NCBI GenBank assembly: GCA_947305005.1
Contig: CAMZCM010000006.1
Coordinates: forward strand, 1-64,000
Direction: 5' to 3'
Origin: an uncultured Prevotellaceae bacterium
Lineage (GTDB): Bacteria; Bacteroidota; Bacteroidia; Bacteroidales; Bacteroidaceae
Length of the DNA: 64,000 nt
The position numbers and the translations under genes were made by a program. Each line of letters opens with the position of its first letter. The first letter of the stretch is position 1. Positions 42,060-51,236 of the stretch are shown here, in pieces. The notes under the pieces are model-generated. The model did not search any database and was not told the DNA's origin. It saw only the letters and a program-made list of their open reading frames with translations.

Positions 42060-42677
42060 ATGGCATACCTATTAATATTTTTCTCAGCCATCTTTGTCAA
42101 CAACATCGTGTTCTCGCAGTTCCTCGGAATCTGCCCGTTCCTCGGTGTGTCAAAGAAAGTGGATACCGCACTCGGTATGTCCGCTGCTGTGGCTTTCGTG
42201 CTCACCATCGCCACGATTGTTACTTATCTGATTCAAGGCCTTCTGGAGAGCTATAACCTTGAATATCTGCAGACCATCGCCTTCATTCTCGTCATTGCTG
42301 CCCTCGTGCAGATGGTGGAGATTATCCTGAAGAAGGTGTCGCCAGCGCTCTATCAGGCTCTTGGCGTCTTCCTGCCCCTGATTACCACGAACTGCGCTAT
42401 CCTCGGTGTCGCTATCCTTGTGGCTCAGGGTACCTATAATGCACAGGGCATGGAGCCCAACCTGTTGACTGGCGTTGTCTTCGCCGTCAGCACTGCCCTT
42501 GGCTTCGGCCTCGCTCTAACCATCTTTGCTGCCATCCGTGAGCAGCTGGCCATGATGGATATCCCCAAAGGAATGCAAGGCATGCCTATCGCCCTCGTGG
42601 TTGCTGGCTTACTCGCTATGGCCTTCATGGGCTTCGGCGGTGTTGATAACGGCCTCGCTAAAGTTTTTGGTTTGTAA
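42060..42677 (+). CDS. rnfA: Rnf complex subunit A
   Basis: This 205-residue polytopic membrane subunit has six hydrophobic segments. Signature regions are NNIVFSQFLGICPFLGVSKK and LPLITTNCAILGVA, whose Cys residues form, with those of rnfE, the intramembrane cluster. It is the last gene of the operon and is followed by a strong terminator. It completes the set BCDGEA. Confidence 0.97.
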   Translation: MAYLLIFFSAIFVNNIVFSQFLGICPFLGVSKKVDTALGMSAAVAFVLTIATIVTYLIQGLLESYNLEYLQTIAFILVIAALVQMVEIILKKVSPALYQALGVFLPLITTNCAILGVAILVAQGTYNAQGMEPNLLTGVVFAVSTALGFGLALTIFAAIREQLAMMDIPKGMQGMPIALVVAGLLAMAFMGFGGVDNGLAKVFGL

Positions 42678-42701
42678 TAACGTAACCTTTGATAAACAAT
42701 C

Positions 42702-42740
42702 TCGCCCTGCACAACCGAATGTGCAGGGCGAGTTCTTTAT
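42702..42740. terminator. Terminator of the rnf operon, possibly bidirectional
   Basis: CTCGCCCTGCACA (42702-42714) and TGTGCAGGGCGAG (42721-42733) form a perfect 13-bp stem with a 6-base loop. On the plus strand TTCTTTATAA follows; on the minus strand ATTGTTTATC follows, so it may also stop the convergent DUF4923 gene. Confidence 0.85.
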
Positions 42741-42757
42741 AATGTTTATTATATCGT

Positions 42758-43435
42758 TTACTTGCTGAGGCTGAAGCCGACCTTCATGCCATTGTAGTTC
42801 TGGCCGAGGATGGTGGTGATATTGCCGATGGTGGAGTTGCTTTTACCGAGCACACTACCTGCGGCATTCATAAGAGAAAGTAGCTTGTCTGCATCGTAGA
42901 GCAGGCAGAGATTCGTGCCGTCCATACCGACTGTGCAGCTTTGGTTCATGAGGCCGAGAGCGCCCTGCATGGTCAGAATCCTATTGGATTTGTCGTAGCT
43001 GTAGGTACCTGTGGAGATAACCTGCTTCTTAGTGGAGATAGTGTAGGTCTTGTCCTCCTTGAACGTGAAAGTGGTGGCGCCTTCCTTGATGCCGATCTTG
43101 GCAAGGTAGCTCTCGAGTTTTGTCTTGACGGAGTTGGCAACGATGGTGCCGCCGGCCTGTGCCAATAGGTTCTCACTCTCGAAACGTACTTCGGGGGTTT
43201 GGTAGGTCCAGGTGCCGACAAAGCTCTGCTCATTGATGGTGCTGGCGAGGATGCCGCCCAGCAGGCTGTTGAGGATGCTGGAAGCAGCATCGGTAGTGAC
43301 TGTGCTAGTGCCGGTTGTAGTGGTGGTAGTGCCAGCAGTTGTTGAACCAGTTGTAGCAGGAACGCCCATAACGCCACAGCCAGTGAGGCTGATGCATGCA
43401 GAAATGATGGCTGCGGAAAGAATGATTTTCTTCAT
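42758..43435 (-). CDS. DUF4923 family lipoprotein
   Basis: This 225-residue protein has a lipoprotein signal (MKKIILSAAIISACISLTGC, Cys20 as lipid attachment) followed by a Thr/Ser/Gly-rich linker (about 24-48). The DUF4923 domain contains FVGTWTYQTPEVRFESENLLAQAGG and a lipocalin-like series of strands (TFTFKEDKTYTISTKKQ, GTYSYDKSNRILTMQG). The role is unknown; it is expected to be anchored in the periplasm or outer membrane. It starts 39 bases after the rluA-type gene and may share its transcript. Confidence 0.85.
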   Translation of the reverse strand: MKKIILSAAIISACISLTGCGVMGVPATTGSTTAGTTTTTTGTSTVTTDAASSILNSLLGGILASTINEQSFVGTWTYQTPEVRFESENLLAQAGGTIVANSVKTKLESYLAKIGIKEGATTFTFKEDKTYTISTKKQVISTGTYSYDKSNRILTMQGALGLMNQSCTVGMDGTNLCLLYDADKLLSLMNAAGSVLGKSNSTIGNITTILGQNYNGMKVGFSLSK

Positions 43436-43474
43436 AATTATAAGATTGATGATTAAGTTGATATGATTGTTCGA

Positions 43475-44407
43475 TTAAAGAGTCTTATCTTCTGAGGATT
43501 GGTCTTTCGTGGAAAAGAATTTCAGGAATTCTTTTGGGAACGGTGTTTCGAAATTCATGACCTCACCAGTGCGTGGATGATAGAAATCAAGACGATAGGC
43601 GTGGAGGCATAAGCGCCCAATGGGGTCTTGGCCATTTCCATATTTCTGATCGCCGAGGACAGGATGACCGATGTCCTGCATGTGTACGCGAATCTGGTTC
43701 TTGCGGCCAGTCTCCAACTTCAGTTCCACGAGGGAACAGCGAGGAGTGGTCTTCAGTGTGTGATAATGGGTAATGGCATATTTGCCGCCTCCAGGATCTT
43801 CGGGAGAGGAGTAGGTAATGTAGGCTTTATTGTCCTTGAGCCACGACTCAATGGTACCACCTTCTCGCTCCATTTCACCGCTGACAACGGCCACATAGCG
43901 ACGGTCAAAGACGATGTCATGCCAGTTGTCTTCGAGAATCTTAGCGATTTCGATATTTTTGGCATACATCATCAGGCCGCTGGTCTCGCGATCCAAGCGG
44001 TGAACGGTATGGGCCGTGCATTTGAAGTGGCGTTTGGCAAAGTACTCGTCAAGGACTTGTTTGACAGAGTACTGCTTGGCGGTGGAAGGCATAGAGAGGA
44101 TACCCTCGCTCTTTTCAATGACCACGAGCTCCTTGTCCTCATAGACAATCTTGACGTAGCGGTTGAGGAGTTGACTTGAGTTCTTGTGCTTGCTCACACG
44201 GACTACTTGTCCGGGTCTTAAAGGCTCGTCGTAGCGGGTGGTGTTGCGGCGATCTATGGTGATGCCGTGACCCGCAAGGATGTCCTTGGCACGGTTGCGC
44301 GAGATGCTCATCGTCGTGATGATGAACTCGAGGAGGGTAGTCTCCTCACGGACTGTGAACTCATTGTATTTGGAAGCGGCATATTCAGCGCCGGTGGCAT
44401 TTCTCAT
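43475..44407 (-). CDS. RluA-family 23S rRNA/tRNA pseudouridine synthase
   Basis: This 310-residue protein has an N-terminal S4 RNA-binding domain (TTLLEFIITTMSISRNRAKDIL..., about 20-80). The RluA catalytic core has the signature HTVHRLDRETSGLMMYAKN, with the catalytic Asp in RLDRET. Later family motifs are LVELKLETGRKNQIRVHM and GHPVLGDQKYG. The exact uridine target (RluC/RluD-like) is not assignable. It lies 54 bases after rlmH. Confidence 0.93.
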   Translation of the reverse strand: MRNATGAEYAASKYNEFTVREETTLLEFIITTMSISRNRAKDILAGHGITIDRRNTTRYDEPLRPGQVVRVSKHKNSSQLLNRYVKIVYEDKELVVIEKSEGILSMPSTAKQYSVKQVLDEYFAKRHFKCTAHTVHRLDRETSGLMMYAKNIEIAKILEDNWHDIVFDRRYVAVVSGEMEREGGTIESWLKDNKAYITYSSPEDPGGGKYAITHYHTLKTTPRCSLVELKLETGRKNQIRVHMQDIGHPVLGDQKYGNGQDPIGRLCLHAYRLDFYHPRTGEVMNFETPFPKEFLKFFSTKDQSSEDKTL

Positions 44408-44461
44408 ATTAAAGGATTAACAGATTAACGATTAACAGATGATACTTTTATTTTTCATTCT

Positions 44462-44935
44462 TCATTCGTGATGATAGGGTTCGCCGCGCAGGATGGTACA
44501 GGCGCGGTAGAGTTGTTCTATGAAAAGAACTCGGATGAGTTGATGTGAGAAGGTCATCTGCGAGAGGGAAATCTCCTCGTTGGCGAAGGAGTGGATTGCG
44601 GAATCAAAACCATAAGGGCCGCCGACGATGAAGACAATGCGGCGGGAACCGGCATTCATGCGTTTCTGAAGCCAAGTGGCAAACTCAACAGAACGGCGCT
44701 CGGCGCCATGTTCGTCAAGCAGGACTACATAGTCTCCCGCCTGCAACTGTTTTTTGATGAGCTCAGCCTCCTGTGCTTTCTGCTGCTCTTCGCTCAAGGC
44801 TTTGGTATTACGTAGTTCGGGAATGACGTCAAGACTGAAAGGCACGTAGTGGCTGAGACGACTGGTATAGTCGTCGATGAGGATCTGTACGTGGCGGTCT
44901 GTGGTCTTGCCGATGACGAGGAGGGAGAGTTTCAT
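44462..44935 (-). CDS. rlmH: 23S rRNA (pseudouridine1915-N3)-methyltransferase
   Basis: This 157-residue SPOUT methyltransferase (ATG at 44935) begins MKLSLLVIGKTTDRHVQIL. It has DYVVLLDEHGAERRSVEFATWLQ, the SAM-knot sequence FIVGGPYGFD and the C-terminal EISLSQMTFSHQLIRVLFIEQLYRA. It methylates helix 69 of 23S rRNA. A longer frame to 45031 is only the antisense of the upstream gene. The start overlaps the TPR gene stop by 4 bases (ATGA). Confidence 0.97.
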   Translation of the reverse strand: MKLSLLVIGKTTDRHVQILIDDYTSRLSHYVPFSLDVIPELRNTKALSEEQQKAQEAELIKKQLQAGDYVVLLDEHGAERRSVEFATWLQKRMNAGSRRIVFIVGGPYGFDSAIHSFANEEISLSQMTFSHQLIRVLFIEQLYRACTILRGEPYHHE

Positions 44936-46596
44936 TGAGAAAGGATATTTTTGGATATTTCGTCGCCAAGGTCCACTGCACGTTGAAGAGCAGCACGGGC
45001 TTCTTGTTTCTTGCCTTGCTGACGGAGGCAAACGCCGAGGATGCGATGGGCATCAGCGAATTGGTCGTCAAGGGCAATGGCGGAATGGGCCGCTGCAATG
45101 GCTTCATCAAGTTGCCCGAAACGGAAATGGAGAACTGCGAGTTCTGCCTGATAGAGCGGTTCACGAGGAGCCATACGGGTAGCGCGTTCGATGTCGCTCA
45201 GTGCTTGCTGGTACATGCGACATTGCATCTCAGCCTGTTCTCGTTGGTAATAGAAATTGGCTGTCAGTTCCTTTGATTTCAGATGCTCGTAGGAATTAAG
45301 ATCGCGCACAGCCTCACGGAACCGATGCAGGTTGATGAGCGTAGTGGCGCGCATGAGCAGGGCAGGAGCAGCGGCTTCGACATAGGGTTCTGTGAAACAG
45401 GCTACGGCACTGTCCTGTAGTGCGAGGACGGAGGTGGTGTCATGTAACATCTGCTGACACTGGGCAGCATAGAGGTAGTTATCAGCCGAGCGTAGGTTGG
45501 TGCGGTTGAGGGCAAGGAATTGTTCGCAAGCTTCAGCATAATGCTTCTGGGCATAGAACAATTTGGCGCGCAGCAATTCATAGACGGGTTGGCTATTGAG
45601 TGCAATAGCAGCATCTAGCTCTTGTTGGGCACGGTCAAGAGTCCATTTATCAGGTATTTGTGAGGGCTGTTGGGCTAACTGGAAGATGGCTTGTGCACGT
45701 GAGAAACGTAGTTCATCCTCGTGGGCTTTGGCTGCAATACCTGCATCCCAAGCAGCTTCTGCTTCTTCAAATCGTTTCTGCGATGTCAGTAGTTCAGCTT
45801 TCAGATTATATCCATTAGCTTCGGTGGGAAATAATGTGATAAAATCTTCAATGTATGTGCGATAGAGGGCTGTGTCGCGAGTTCCTGTCAAGAAAATGAA
45901 ACTATTGGCTTGTGAAGGATCTGAAGGAAGGGCCTTCTTGATATGGATGTCGCGGTAGTCAGCAGCGGTTGCTGAAATGGCACCGATAGAGAAGCTATGA
46001 GCATAAGGCGCTGATACGGCATAGCTTTTGGTGTCAGAGGCTTTTGAGGGCATCTGTAAAAGACCAAGGACTTCGCCTTTTGCATTCATCACGGGACATG
46101 AGGTGGATTTTTCGTTCATGCTCACAGACAACGTGTAATAGGCGTAGTGCTCATAAAACGTAGAAACATCGGCAACAGTAGTTGATGTGGCTATGCCAGA
46201 TTTGTTGGAGAGGTAAGGCATCACGTAAATCTCCTCATCCTTGCTGGCGTTGGTGGTCCCTATTGTCAAATAGGCATTCTTTGGTATTTGAACTTGCACC
46301 TTCAGGACATCATAGAGGGCGTTAGCACCTGCGATGCAACGGACGGGCCACTCCTTGCCTGCCTCATCAATGGCGATAGCACGGGTTGCCCCACGAAAAG
46401 AGTGATAATCTGTAAGGGCTGTGCCAGTGGCATCAATGAAGAAGCCATTCGTGGAGTGAAGGAGTTGGCCGTTTTCATCGTAAGTGATGAAAGTAACTTG
46501 TGCCTTACGCGCCTTTTTGAACCACTTGGGCTGAGCAAAAGAGAAGAGCGTAGAGGATAGGAATAATATGACGATGAGCAGGAAACGTTGTATCAT
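44932..46596 (-). CDS. Secreted trypsin-like domain plus TPR protein (probable pseudo-protease)
   Basis: This 554-residue protein has a signal peptide (about 1-21, FLLIVILFLSSTLFSFAQ) and an N-terminal chymotrypsin-like fold (about 30-210): STNGFFIDATGTALTDYHSF places His65 at the catalytic His position and ALYDVLKV places Asp96. The usual GNSGGP at the nucleophile is KSTSCP (163-168), with Thr165 where Ser is expected, so activity is doubtful. Residues about 240-554 are TPR repeats, the last being AELAVLHFRFGQLDEAIAAA and HRILGVCLRQQGKKQEARAA. It lies between recN and rlmH. It is probably a periplasmic scaffold or sensor. Confidence 0.82.
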   Translation of the reverse strand: MIQRFLLIVILFLSSTLFSFAQPKWFKKARKAQVTFITYDENGQLLHSTNGFFIDATGTALTDYHSFRGATRAIAIDEAGKEWPVRCIAGANALYDVLKVQVQIPKNAYLTIGTTNASKDEEIYVMPYLSNKSGIATSTTVADVSTFYEHYAYYTLSVSMNEKSTSCPVMNAKGEVLGLLQMPSKASDTKSYAVSAPYAHSFSIGAISATAADYRDIHIKKALPSDPSQANSFIFLTGTRDTALYRTYIEDFITLFPTEANGYNLKAELLTSQKRFEEAEAAWDAGIAAKAHEDELRFSRAQAIFQLAQQPSQIPDKWTLDRAQQELDAAIALNSQPVYELLRAKLFYAQKHYAEACEQFLALNRTNLRSADNYLYAAQCQQMLHDTTSVLALQDSAVACFTEPYVEAAAPALLMRATTLINLHRFREAVRDLNSYEHLKSKELTANFYYQREQAEMQCRMYQQALSDIERATRMAPREPLYQAELAVLHFRFGQLDEAIAAAHSAIALDDQFADAHRILGVCLRQQGKKQEARAALQRAVDLGDEISKNILSQ

Positions 46597-46601
46597 AAAT
46601 C

Positions 46602-48284
46602 TTATTCTGATGCGCCAGCGGCAGCGAGAAGTGACTTGGCATTTTCTATGGCTGCTGGAGTGAGCTGACTGCCGCTGAGCATGTGTGCCAATTCTGTAAT
46701 ACGTTCGTCGGTAGTGAGTTGCCTGATATGGCTGTTAGTCCCTTCATGGTCATCCTCTTTATAGACGAGGTAGTGCTGGCTGCCTAAAGCGGCAATTTGA
46801 GGCAAGTGGGTAATGGAGATGACCTGACGATCATCTTGTCCCATTTGCTGCATCATTTTGGCCATACGCTCCGCAACCTGTCCGCTGACACCTGTATCAA
46901 TCTCGTCGAAGATGATAGTGGGCTGTTTCACAGTGCTACTGATGAGGGCTTTCAGTGAGAGCATCACGCGGGCAATCTCACCGCCTGAAGCGACATCAGA
47001 GATATCTTGAAGGCTACCATTCTTGTTAGCGCAGAAGAGGAAGCGAACCTGATCCATACCTTTTGGAGTTGGCTCCTTTCGAGGAGTGATGTCAACACGG
47101 AACTGCACGTTGGGGATGCCGAGAGGGATGAGGTGTTCACGCATTTGTTTCTCTACCTGTTGGGCTGCTTTCTGACGGAGTTGTGTCAGTTCCTGCCCAT
47201 GATGCAGAAGGGACTCTTTGGCTTCATCGCACTGATGGCGGAGTTCTTGTATGTGCTCATCGCTATTGTCAATGATGAGCAATTGCTGACGGAAGCGCTC
47301 TTCGATGTCCATCAGTTCTTGTTCAGTTTGCACATGATGTTTTTGCATGGCACTGTAGAGATTGCTCAGCCACTCTTGAACAGTAGCCAGACGGGAGGGA
47401 TCAATATCCACACGGTCAGCTTGTGTATTGAGCTCATCAGCGATATCCTTGAGCTCAATATGGCAGCTGCTAATGCGTTCTGTAAGAGTTTCTGCTTCGG
47501 GTAATAAGTGGCTGATGGATGACAGAGAACGTTCAGCGGAGTGGAGTGCTTCGAGGATGCCTGCAGCGTTGTCATTGCCTTGCAGTTGTTGCTCTGTTTC
47601 CCAAAATGCGCTACGGATTTCCTCTGCATGTTCAAGCATCTGTGCTTCCTGTTCCATTTCAGCCTGCTTGCCACTTTGTAGCTGAAGCTCTTCGAGCTGA
47701 GCGAGTTGAAAACGTAGGTAATCTTCATCTTCACGCCCCTGTGCCAGCAAGGCCTCTGCTTCCTGAAGCGCCTGACAGGCATTGTGGTAGGCTGCGAAAC
47801 GCGCTGTGTAGGCTTGTAATTGTTCCTGGTCATGAGCAATCATGTCAACGACGTTCAGTTGGAATTCTTCTTGCGTGAGTAGCAGGTTCTGGTGCTGTGA
47901 ATGGATATCGATCAGCAGACTGCCTAACTCTCGAAGCTGGGCCACTTGAGCGGGTGTGTCATTAATGAAAGCACGGCTCTTTCCTGTAGCTGTCAGTTCA
48001 CGGCGGATGACGCATGAATGGCCATCGAAATCGAGGTCGTTCTCTGTGAAAAATGTCTCCATCTGACAATTGGAAAGGTCAAATTCAGCTTCGATGACAC
48101 AGCGATTAGCCCCTGTCTTAATCATTCGGGTCTCTGCACGTTGTCCCAATAACAAGGCAATAGCTCCGAGAAGGATGCTCTTACCGGCGCCTGTCTCACC
48201 CGTAATAACAGAGAAACCGCGCTCGAAACGGATGTCGAGCTCGGTGATGAGGGCATAGTTCTGTATGGATAGTGACTGTAACAC
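46602..48284 (-). CDS. recN: DNA repair protein RecN
   Basis: This 560-residue SMC-like ATPase acts in double-strand break repair. The N-terminal head has Walker A ITGETGAGKSILLGAI. The middle is two coiled-coil arms (about 150-370) with many Gln/Glu/Leu residues, and the C-terminal head has the signature DVASGGEIARVMLSLKAL and Walker B TIIFDEIDTGVSG. Length is standard. It is separated by two and five bases from its neighbours, so it is part of a dense operon. Confidence 0.97.
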   Translation of the reverse strand: MLQSLSIQNYALITELDIRFERGFSVITGETGAGKSILLGAIALLLGQRAETRMIKTGANRCVIEAEFDLSNCQMETFFTENDLDFDGHSCVIRRELTATGKSRAFINDTPAQVAQLRELGSLLIDIHSQHQNLLLTQEEFQLNVVDMIAHDQEQLQAYTARFAAYHNACQALQEAEALLAQGREDEDYLRFQLAQLEELQLQSGKQAEMEQEAQMLEHAEEIRSAFWETEQQLQGNDNAAGILEALHSAERSLSSISHLLPEAETLTERISSCHIELKDIADELNTQADRVDIDPSRLATVQEWLSNLYSAMQKHHVQTEQELMDIEERFRQQLLIIDNSDEHIQELRHQCDEAKESLLHHGQELTQLRQKAAQQVEKQMREHLIPLGIPNVQFRVDITPRKEPTPKGMDQVRFLFCANKNGSLQDISDVASGGEIARVMLSLKALISSTVKQPTIIFDEIDTGVSGQVAERMAKMMQQMGQDDRQVISITHLPQIAALGSQHYLVYKEDDHEGTNSHIRQLTTDERITELAHMLSGSQLTPAAIENAKSLLAAAGASE

Positions 48285-48286
48285 TC

Positions 48287-49189
48287 TTATTGCTTGATTT
48301 TCTCCCAGTAGGTGTTTTGTGAGGGATTAATGCTGAACAGGATGTCGTAGATACTCTCACGCTCTTTAGATGAACCCTGTCCGCTGAAGATGCTTACGAG
48401 TTCATCGCGTTTATAGTCGGTGAATATCTGTGGCAATGAACTGAGGGATTTTGCCTCACGTGCCTCCTTTAGCTGGTTCAGTGATTCAGCGATGGTATTG
48501 CGCGCCTGTTCTGTATTTTCGCTCATTTGGTCTAATCCTGAGCGATAGTAGGTGTATTGCATCTGTCGAAACGGTTCCATTGCACCATCAAGATAATCGT
48601 TGATGATAGCATAACGGTTCTTGGTATCATCAAAAGCTTTCCAACCAGAAAAGCCTAAGCTTTCGGCATTGTTGCAGACATCTTGCGCCAAACGTAGGAT
48701 ATCTGTTCCTCCCATTGGTGCCATAGAATCCATATCCATGCCGATGATTACGTATGCCCAATAGGCAAGCATGGCTGTGAGGTTGTTGTCAACTTGATCA
48801 TCGCGCCACTCCAACTGGTCAAATTCCTGAAAGTTGAAATTGAAGTCTTTGTCGTTCATGCTGATGACTGTTGTCGTATATGAGGATCCCCAAACAGGAC
48901 GTATGCCAGCAACAAGGAGACTGCCTTTGAAGGAATTGTCGGACTCGTTGTAAGTGTCAATAGTAATGTTAAACGTACACTGAATGCGTTCAATCTCCCT
49001 GAACTGCATCTGTGTCCATTGACGCTCGTTGAGAAAACGGGTGATGGATTGTTCTAGTGCTTCAAAGACACCGGACTTTGTATTGGACACCTGTTGACGG
49101 TTAATGCTGACTTTCGCGTTCAGCTCCTGTGCTTGAACGTTAGCTGTCAGTATGAAAGCTATGAAGAAAGAGAACAGTGTGCGCATCAT
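48287..49189 (-). CDS. DUF4835 family protein
   Basis: From the ATG ATG at 49189/49186 the protein has about 300 residues with a signal peptide (RTLFSFFIAFILTANVQAQ). The mature part, ELNAKVSINRQQVSNTKSGVFEALEQ..., FLNERQWT, DYLDGAMEPFRQMQYTYYRSGLDQM and FKGSLLVAGIRPVWGSSY, matches the Bacteroidota family DUF4835, about 300 residues long. Its role is unknown, but it lies between coaBC and recN, an arrangement I recall from other Bacteroidota. A longer frame to 49423 only overlaps coaBC. Confidence 0.88.
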   Translation of the reverse strand: MMRTLFSFFIAFILTANVQAQELNAKVSINRQQVSNTKSGVFEALEQSITRFLNERQWTQMQFREIERIQCTFNITIDTYNESDNSFKGSLLVAGIRPVWGSSYTTTVISMNDKDFNFNFQEFDQLEWRDDQVDNNLTAMLAYWAYVIIGMDMDSMAPMGGTDILRLAQDVCNNAESLGFSGWKAFDDTKNRYAIINDYLDGAMEPFRQMQYTYYRSGLDQMSENTEQARNTIAESLNQLKEAREAKSLSSLPQIFTDYKRDELVSIFSGQGSSKERESIYDILFSINPSQNTYWEKIKQ

Positions 49190-49196
49190 TAGAGAA

Positions 49197-50393
49197 TTAG
49201 GGTAGAAGCGTTTCGAGGTGGTTGATGATATCAATAGCCACTTCGGCCTTCGACTTGAGAGGGTAGGGTATCTCATCGTCCTTTGTGAGGATGGTGACCT
49301 TGTTAGTATCGTATTGGAAACCTGCGCCTTCATCGTTGAGAGAGTTAAGGACGATGAAGTCGAAGTTCTTGCGGGTGAGCTTTTCCTTTGCATGGGCACG
49401 TTCGTCATTGGTTTCAAGGGCAAAGCCTACCAGACGTTGGTCTGGACGCTTCATTTCACCCAGTCCTTTGGCGATGTCGCGTGTAGGTTTTAGGCGAAGG
49501 ATGAGGTCGTCACCTTCTCGCTTGATTTTCGTGTCAACAACGGTGTCAGGCGTGAAGTCTGCTACGGCTGCACAGAGGATACCGGCATCAACGGAAGGGA
49601 AGAGGTGGCTGGCCGCTTCCCACATCTGCTGAGCGCTCTCAACAGAGGTAGTGGTGATACCTGGAACAGTGGTAGTACGCTGAATGGGGCCACAAATAAG
49701 TTGTACATCGGCACCACGACGGGCACATTCTTCAGCCAAAGCAAGCCCCATCTTGCCACTGGAGTAGTTGCCAATAAAACGAACAGGGTCGATACGCTCA
49801 TAGGTAGGACCTGCTGTGATAAGGATACGACGTCCGCGAAGAGGGGAGGAGGTAGCAGATTGCATGGCAGCTAATACGACTTCTGCAATCTTTTCTGGCT
49901 CTTCCATACGGCCTTTGCCAACCAGATGGCTGGCCAGTTCACCACTTGCTGGCTCAATGATGGTTACGCCACGCTGACGTAAGAGCTGAAGGTTATCTTG
50001 CGTAGATGCATGAGCCCACATATCTAAGTCCATAGCAGGTGCTACGAAGACGGGTGCTTTCATAGAAAGATAAGTGGTGATGAGCATATTGTCGGCTATG
50101 CCATGAGCCATTTTGCCGATGGTAGAGGCCGTGGCTGGAGCAATGACCATTGCATCTGCCCACAAACCAAGGTCAACGTGGCTATGCCAAGTGCCGTCGC
50201 GCTGTGAGAAGAAATCGCTGATAACCGGCTTTGAGGTCAGCGCAGAGAGGGTGATGGGTGTGATGAACTCCTTTCCCGCAGGTGTGATGACCACTTGCAC
50301 CTCATGTCCTTGCTTAACGAATTGACGTATGAGGGTGCATGCCTTATAAGCGGCAATGCTTCCTGTGATACCTAAAACGATATTCATGGGCAC
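49197..50393 (-). CDS. coaBC: Bifunctional CoaBC (phosphopantothenoylcysteine decarboxylase/synthase)
   Basis: This 398-residue enzyme of coenzyme A synthesis has an N-terminal flavin-dependent CoaC (about 1-180: GITGSIAAYKA, HSHVDLGLWAD with His72, APATASTIGK). The C-terminal CoaB (about 190-398) has ITAGPTYERIDPVRFIGNYSSGKMG and ALETND. The CoaC motif PAMN is PAMD here (Asp122), and the position equivalent to E. coli Cys158 (ACGDIGPGRM) is Ser155 (ASHLVGKGRM). I recall similar residues in other Bacteroidales proteins. It directly abuts the exonuclease gene. Confidence 0.95.
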   Translation of the reverse strand: MPMNIVLGITGSIAAYKACTLIRQFVKQGHEVQVVITPAGKEFITPITLSALTSKPVISDFFSQRDGTWHSHVDLGLWADAMVIAPATASTIGKMAHGIADNMLITTYLSMKAPVFVAPAMDLDMWAHASTQDNLQLLRQRGVTIIEPASGELASHLVGKGRMEEPEKIAEVVLAAMQSATSSPLRGRRILITAGPTYERIDPVRFIGNYSSGKMGLALAEECARRGADVQLICGPIQRTTTVPGITTTSVESAQQMWEAASHLFPSVDAGILCAAVADFTPDTVVDTKIKREGDDLILRLKPTRDIAKGLGEMKRPDQRLVGFALETNDERAHAKEKLTRKNFDFIVLNSLNDEGAGFQYDTNKVTILTKDDEIPYPLKSKAEVAIDIINHLETLLP

Positions 50394-51167
50394 TTATTTT
50401 GTACTTTTACTGCGAAGGGCAATCTCAGTGAGGACTTGCTTGGTGTTGAGCGCAAAATCGCCTTGCATCATCCAGGTAAAATAACTGGGGTCGCGACGCA
50501 GAACAGCTGCTACAGACTGTCCTTTATATTTCCCGAAATTGAAAGTCTCAATGTTGTTGTCATCCATCACGATGCGTCCTGCGAAATCCACATTACGATT
50601 CATACGCGAATAGTCCGCCAAAAAGTCGATGTCGTTCTGCAAGGTATCGGGATAGTGATCAAGTTGTGCACAAAGCACTTCATAGGTGGCACGTGTATCA
50701 GCCAGCGCTGAATGTGCATCTTCAAGATTCTTGTGGCAATAGAACTGATAAGCAGCGACAAGTGTGCGACGCTCTAGCTTGTGATAGATGTTTTGCACAT
50801 CTACACGACGGCTTTTGTTCAGTTCCGCTTTTACACCAGCCCGTAAGAACTCTTCTGCCAACATAGGGATGTCGAAGTGATTGGAATTGAAACCACCGAG
50901 ATCACAACCCTCCATAAATTTCCATAAATCGGCAGCAACATCAGCGAACTTTGGACAATCGGCAACGTCATTGTCGTAGATGCCGTGAACTGCTGATGCT
51001 TCTTTGGGGATAGGCATTCCAGGATTGATACGCATGGTCTTAGCTTCTTCATTGCCATTGGGATAGACTTTGAGAAGGCATATTTCCACGATGCGATCCT
51101 TAACGATGTCCACTCCCGTAGTTTCAAGATCGAAGAAGACGATGGGCTTAGTAAGATTCAGTTTCAT
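50394..51167 (-). CDS. DnaQ-like 3'-5' exonuclease
   Basis: This 257-residue DEDDh exonuclease has ExoI VFFDLETTGVDIVKDRIVEI (Asp/Glu), ExoII GFNSNHFDIPML (Asp) and ExoIII DAHSALADTRATYEV (His/Asp). The C-terminal 70 residues (FNFGKYKGQSVAAVLRRDPSYFTWMMQGDF) are a small domain often attached to such exonucleases. It could be the polymerase III epsilon proofreader or a paralogue. It lies 69 bases downstream of dnaN, but a strong hairpin separates the two. Confidence 0.92.
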   Translation of the reverse strand: MKLNLTKPIVFFDLETTGVDIVKDRIVEICLLKVYPNGNEEAKTMRINPGMPIPKEASAVHGIYDNDVADCPKFADVAADLWKFMEGCDLGGFNSNHFDIPMLAEEFLRAGVKAELNKSRRVDVQNIYHKLERRTLVAAYQFYCHKNLEDAHSALADTRATYEVLCAQLDHYPDTLQNDIDFLADYSRMNRNVDFAGRIVMDDNNIETFNFGKYKGQSVAAVLRRDPSYFTWMMQGDFALNTKQVLTEIALRSKSTK

Positions 51168-51191
51168 ATAGGGTGGTCTTTCAAGAAGTGA

Positions 51192-51216
51192 GGGGAAGTT
51201 AGCGACTAACTTCCCC
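51192..51216 (-). terminator. Hairpin between dnaN and the exonuclease gene
   Basis: GGGGAAGTTAG (51192-51202) and CTAACTTCCCC (51206-51216) are a perfect 11-bp inverted repeat with a 3-base loop. It lies 20 bases after the dnaN stop. On the minus strand no T-run follows, so it may protect the dnaN mRNA end or pause the polymerase rather than terminate. Confidence 0.5.
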
Positions 51217-51236
51217 CTTCATTCTGTCATCTGTAT

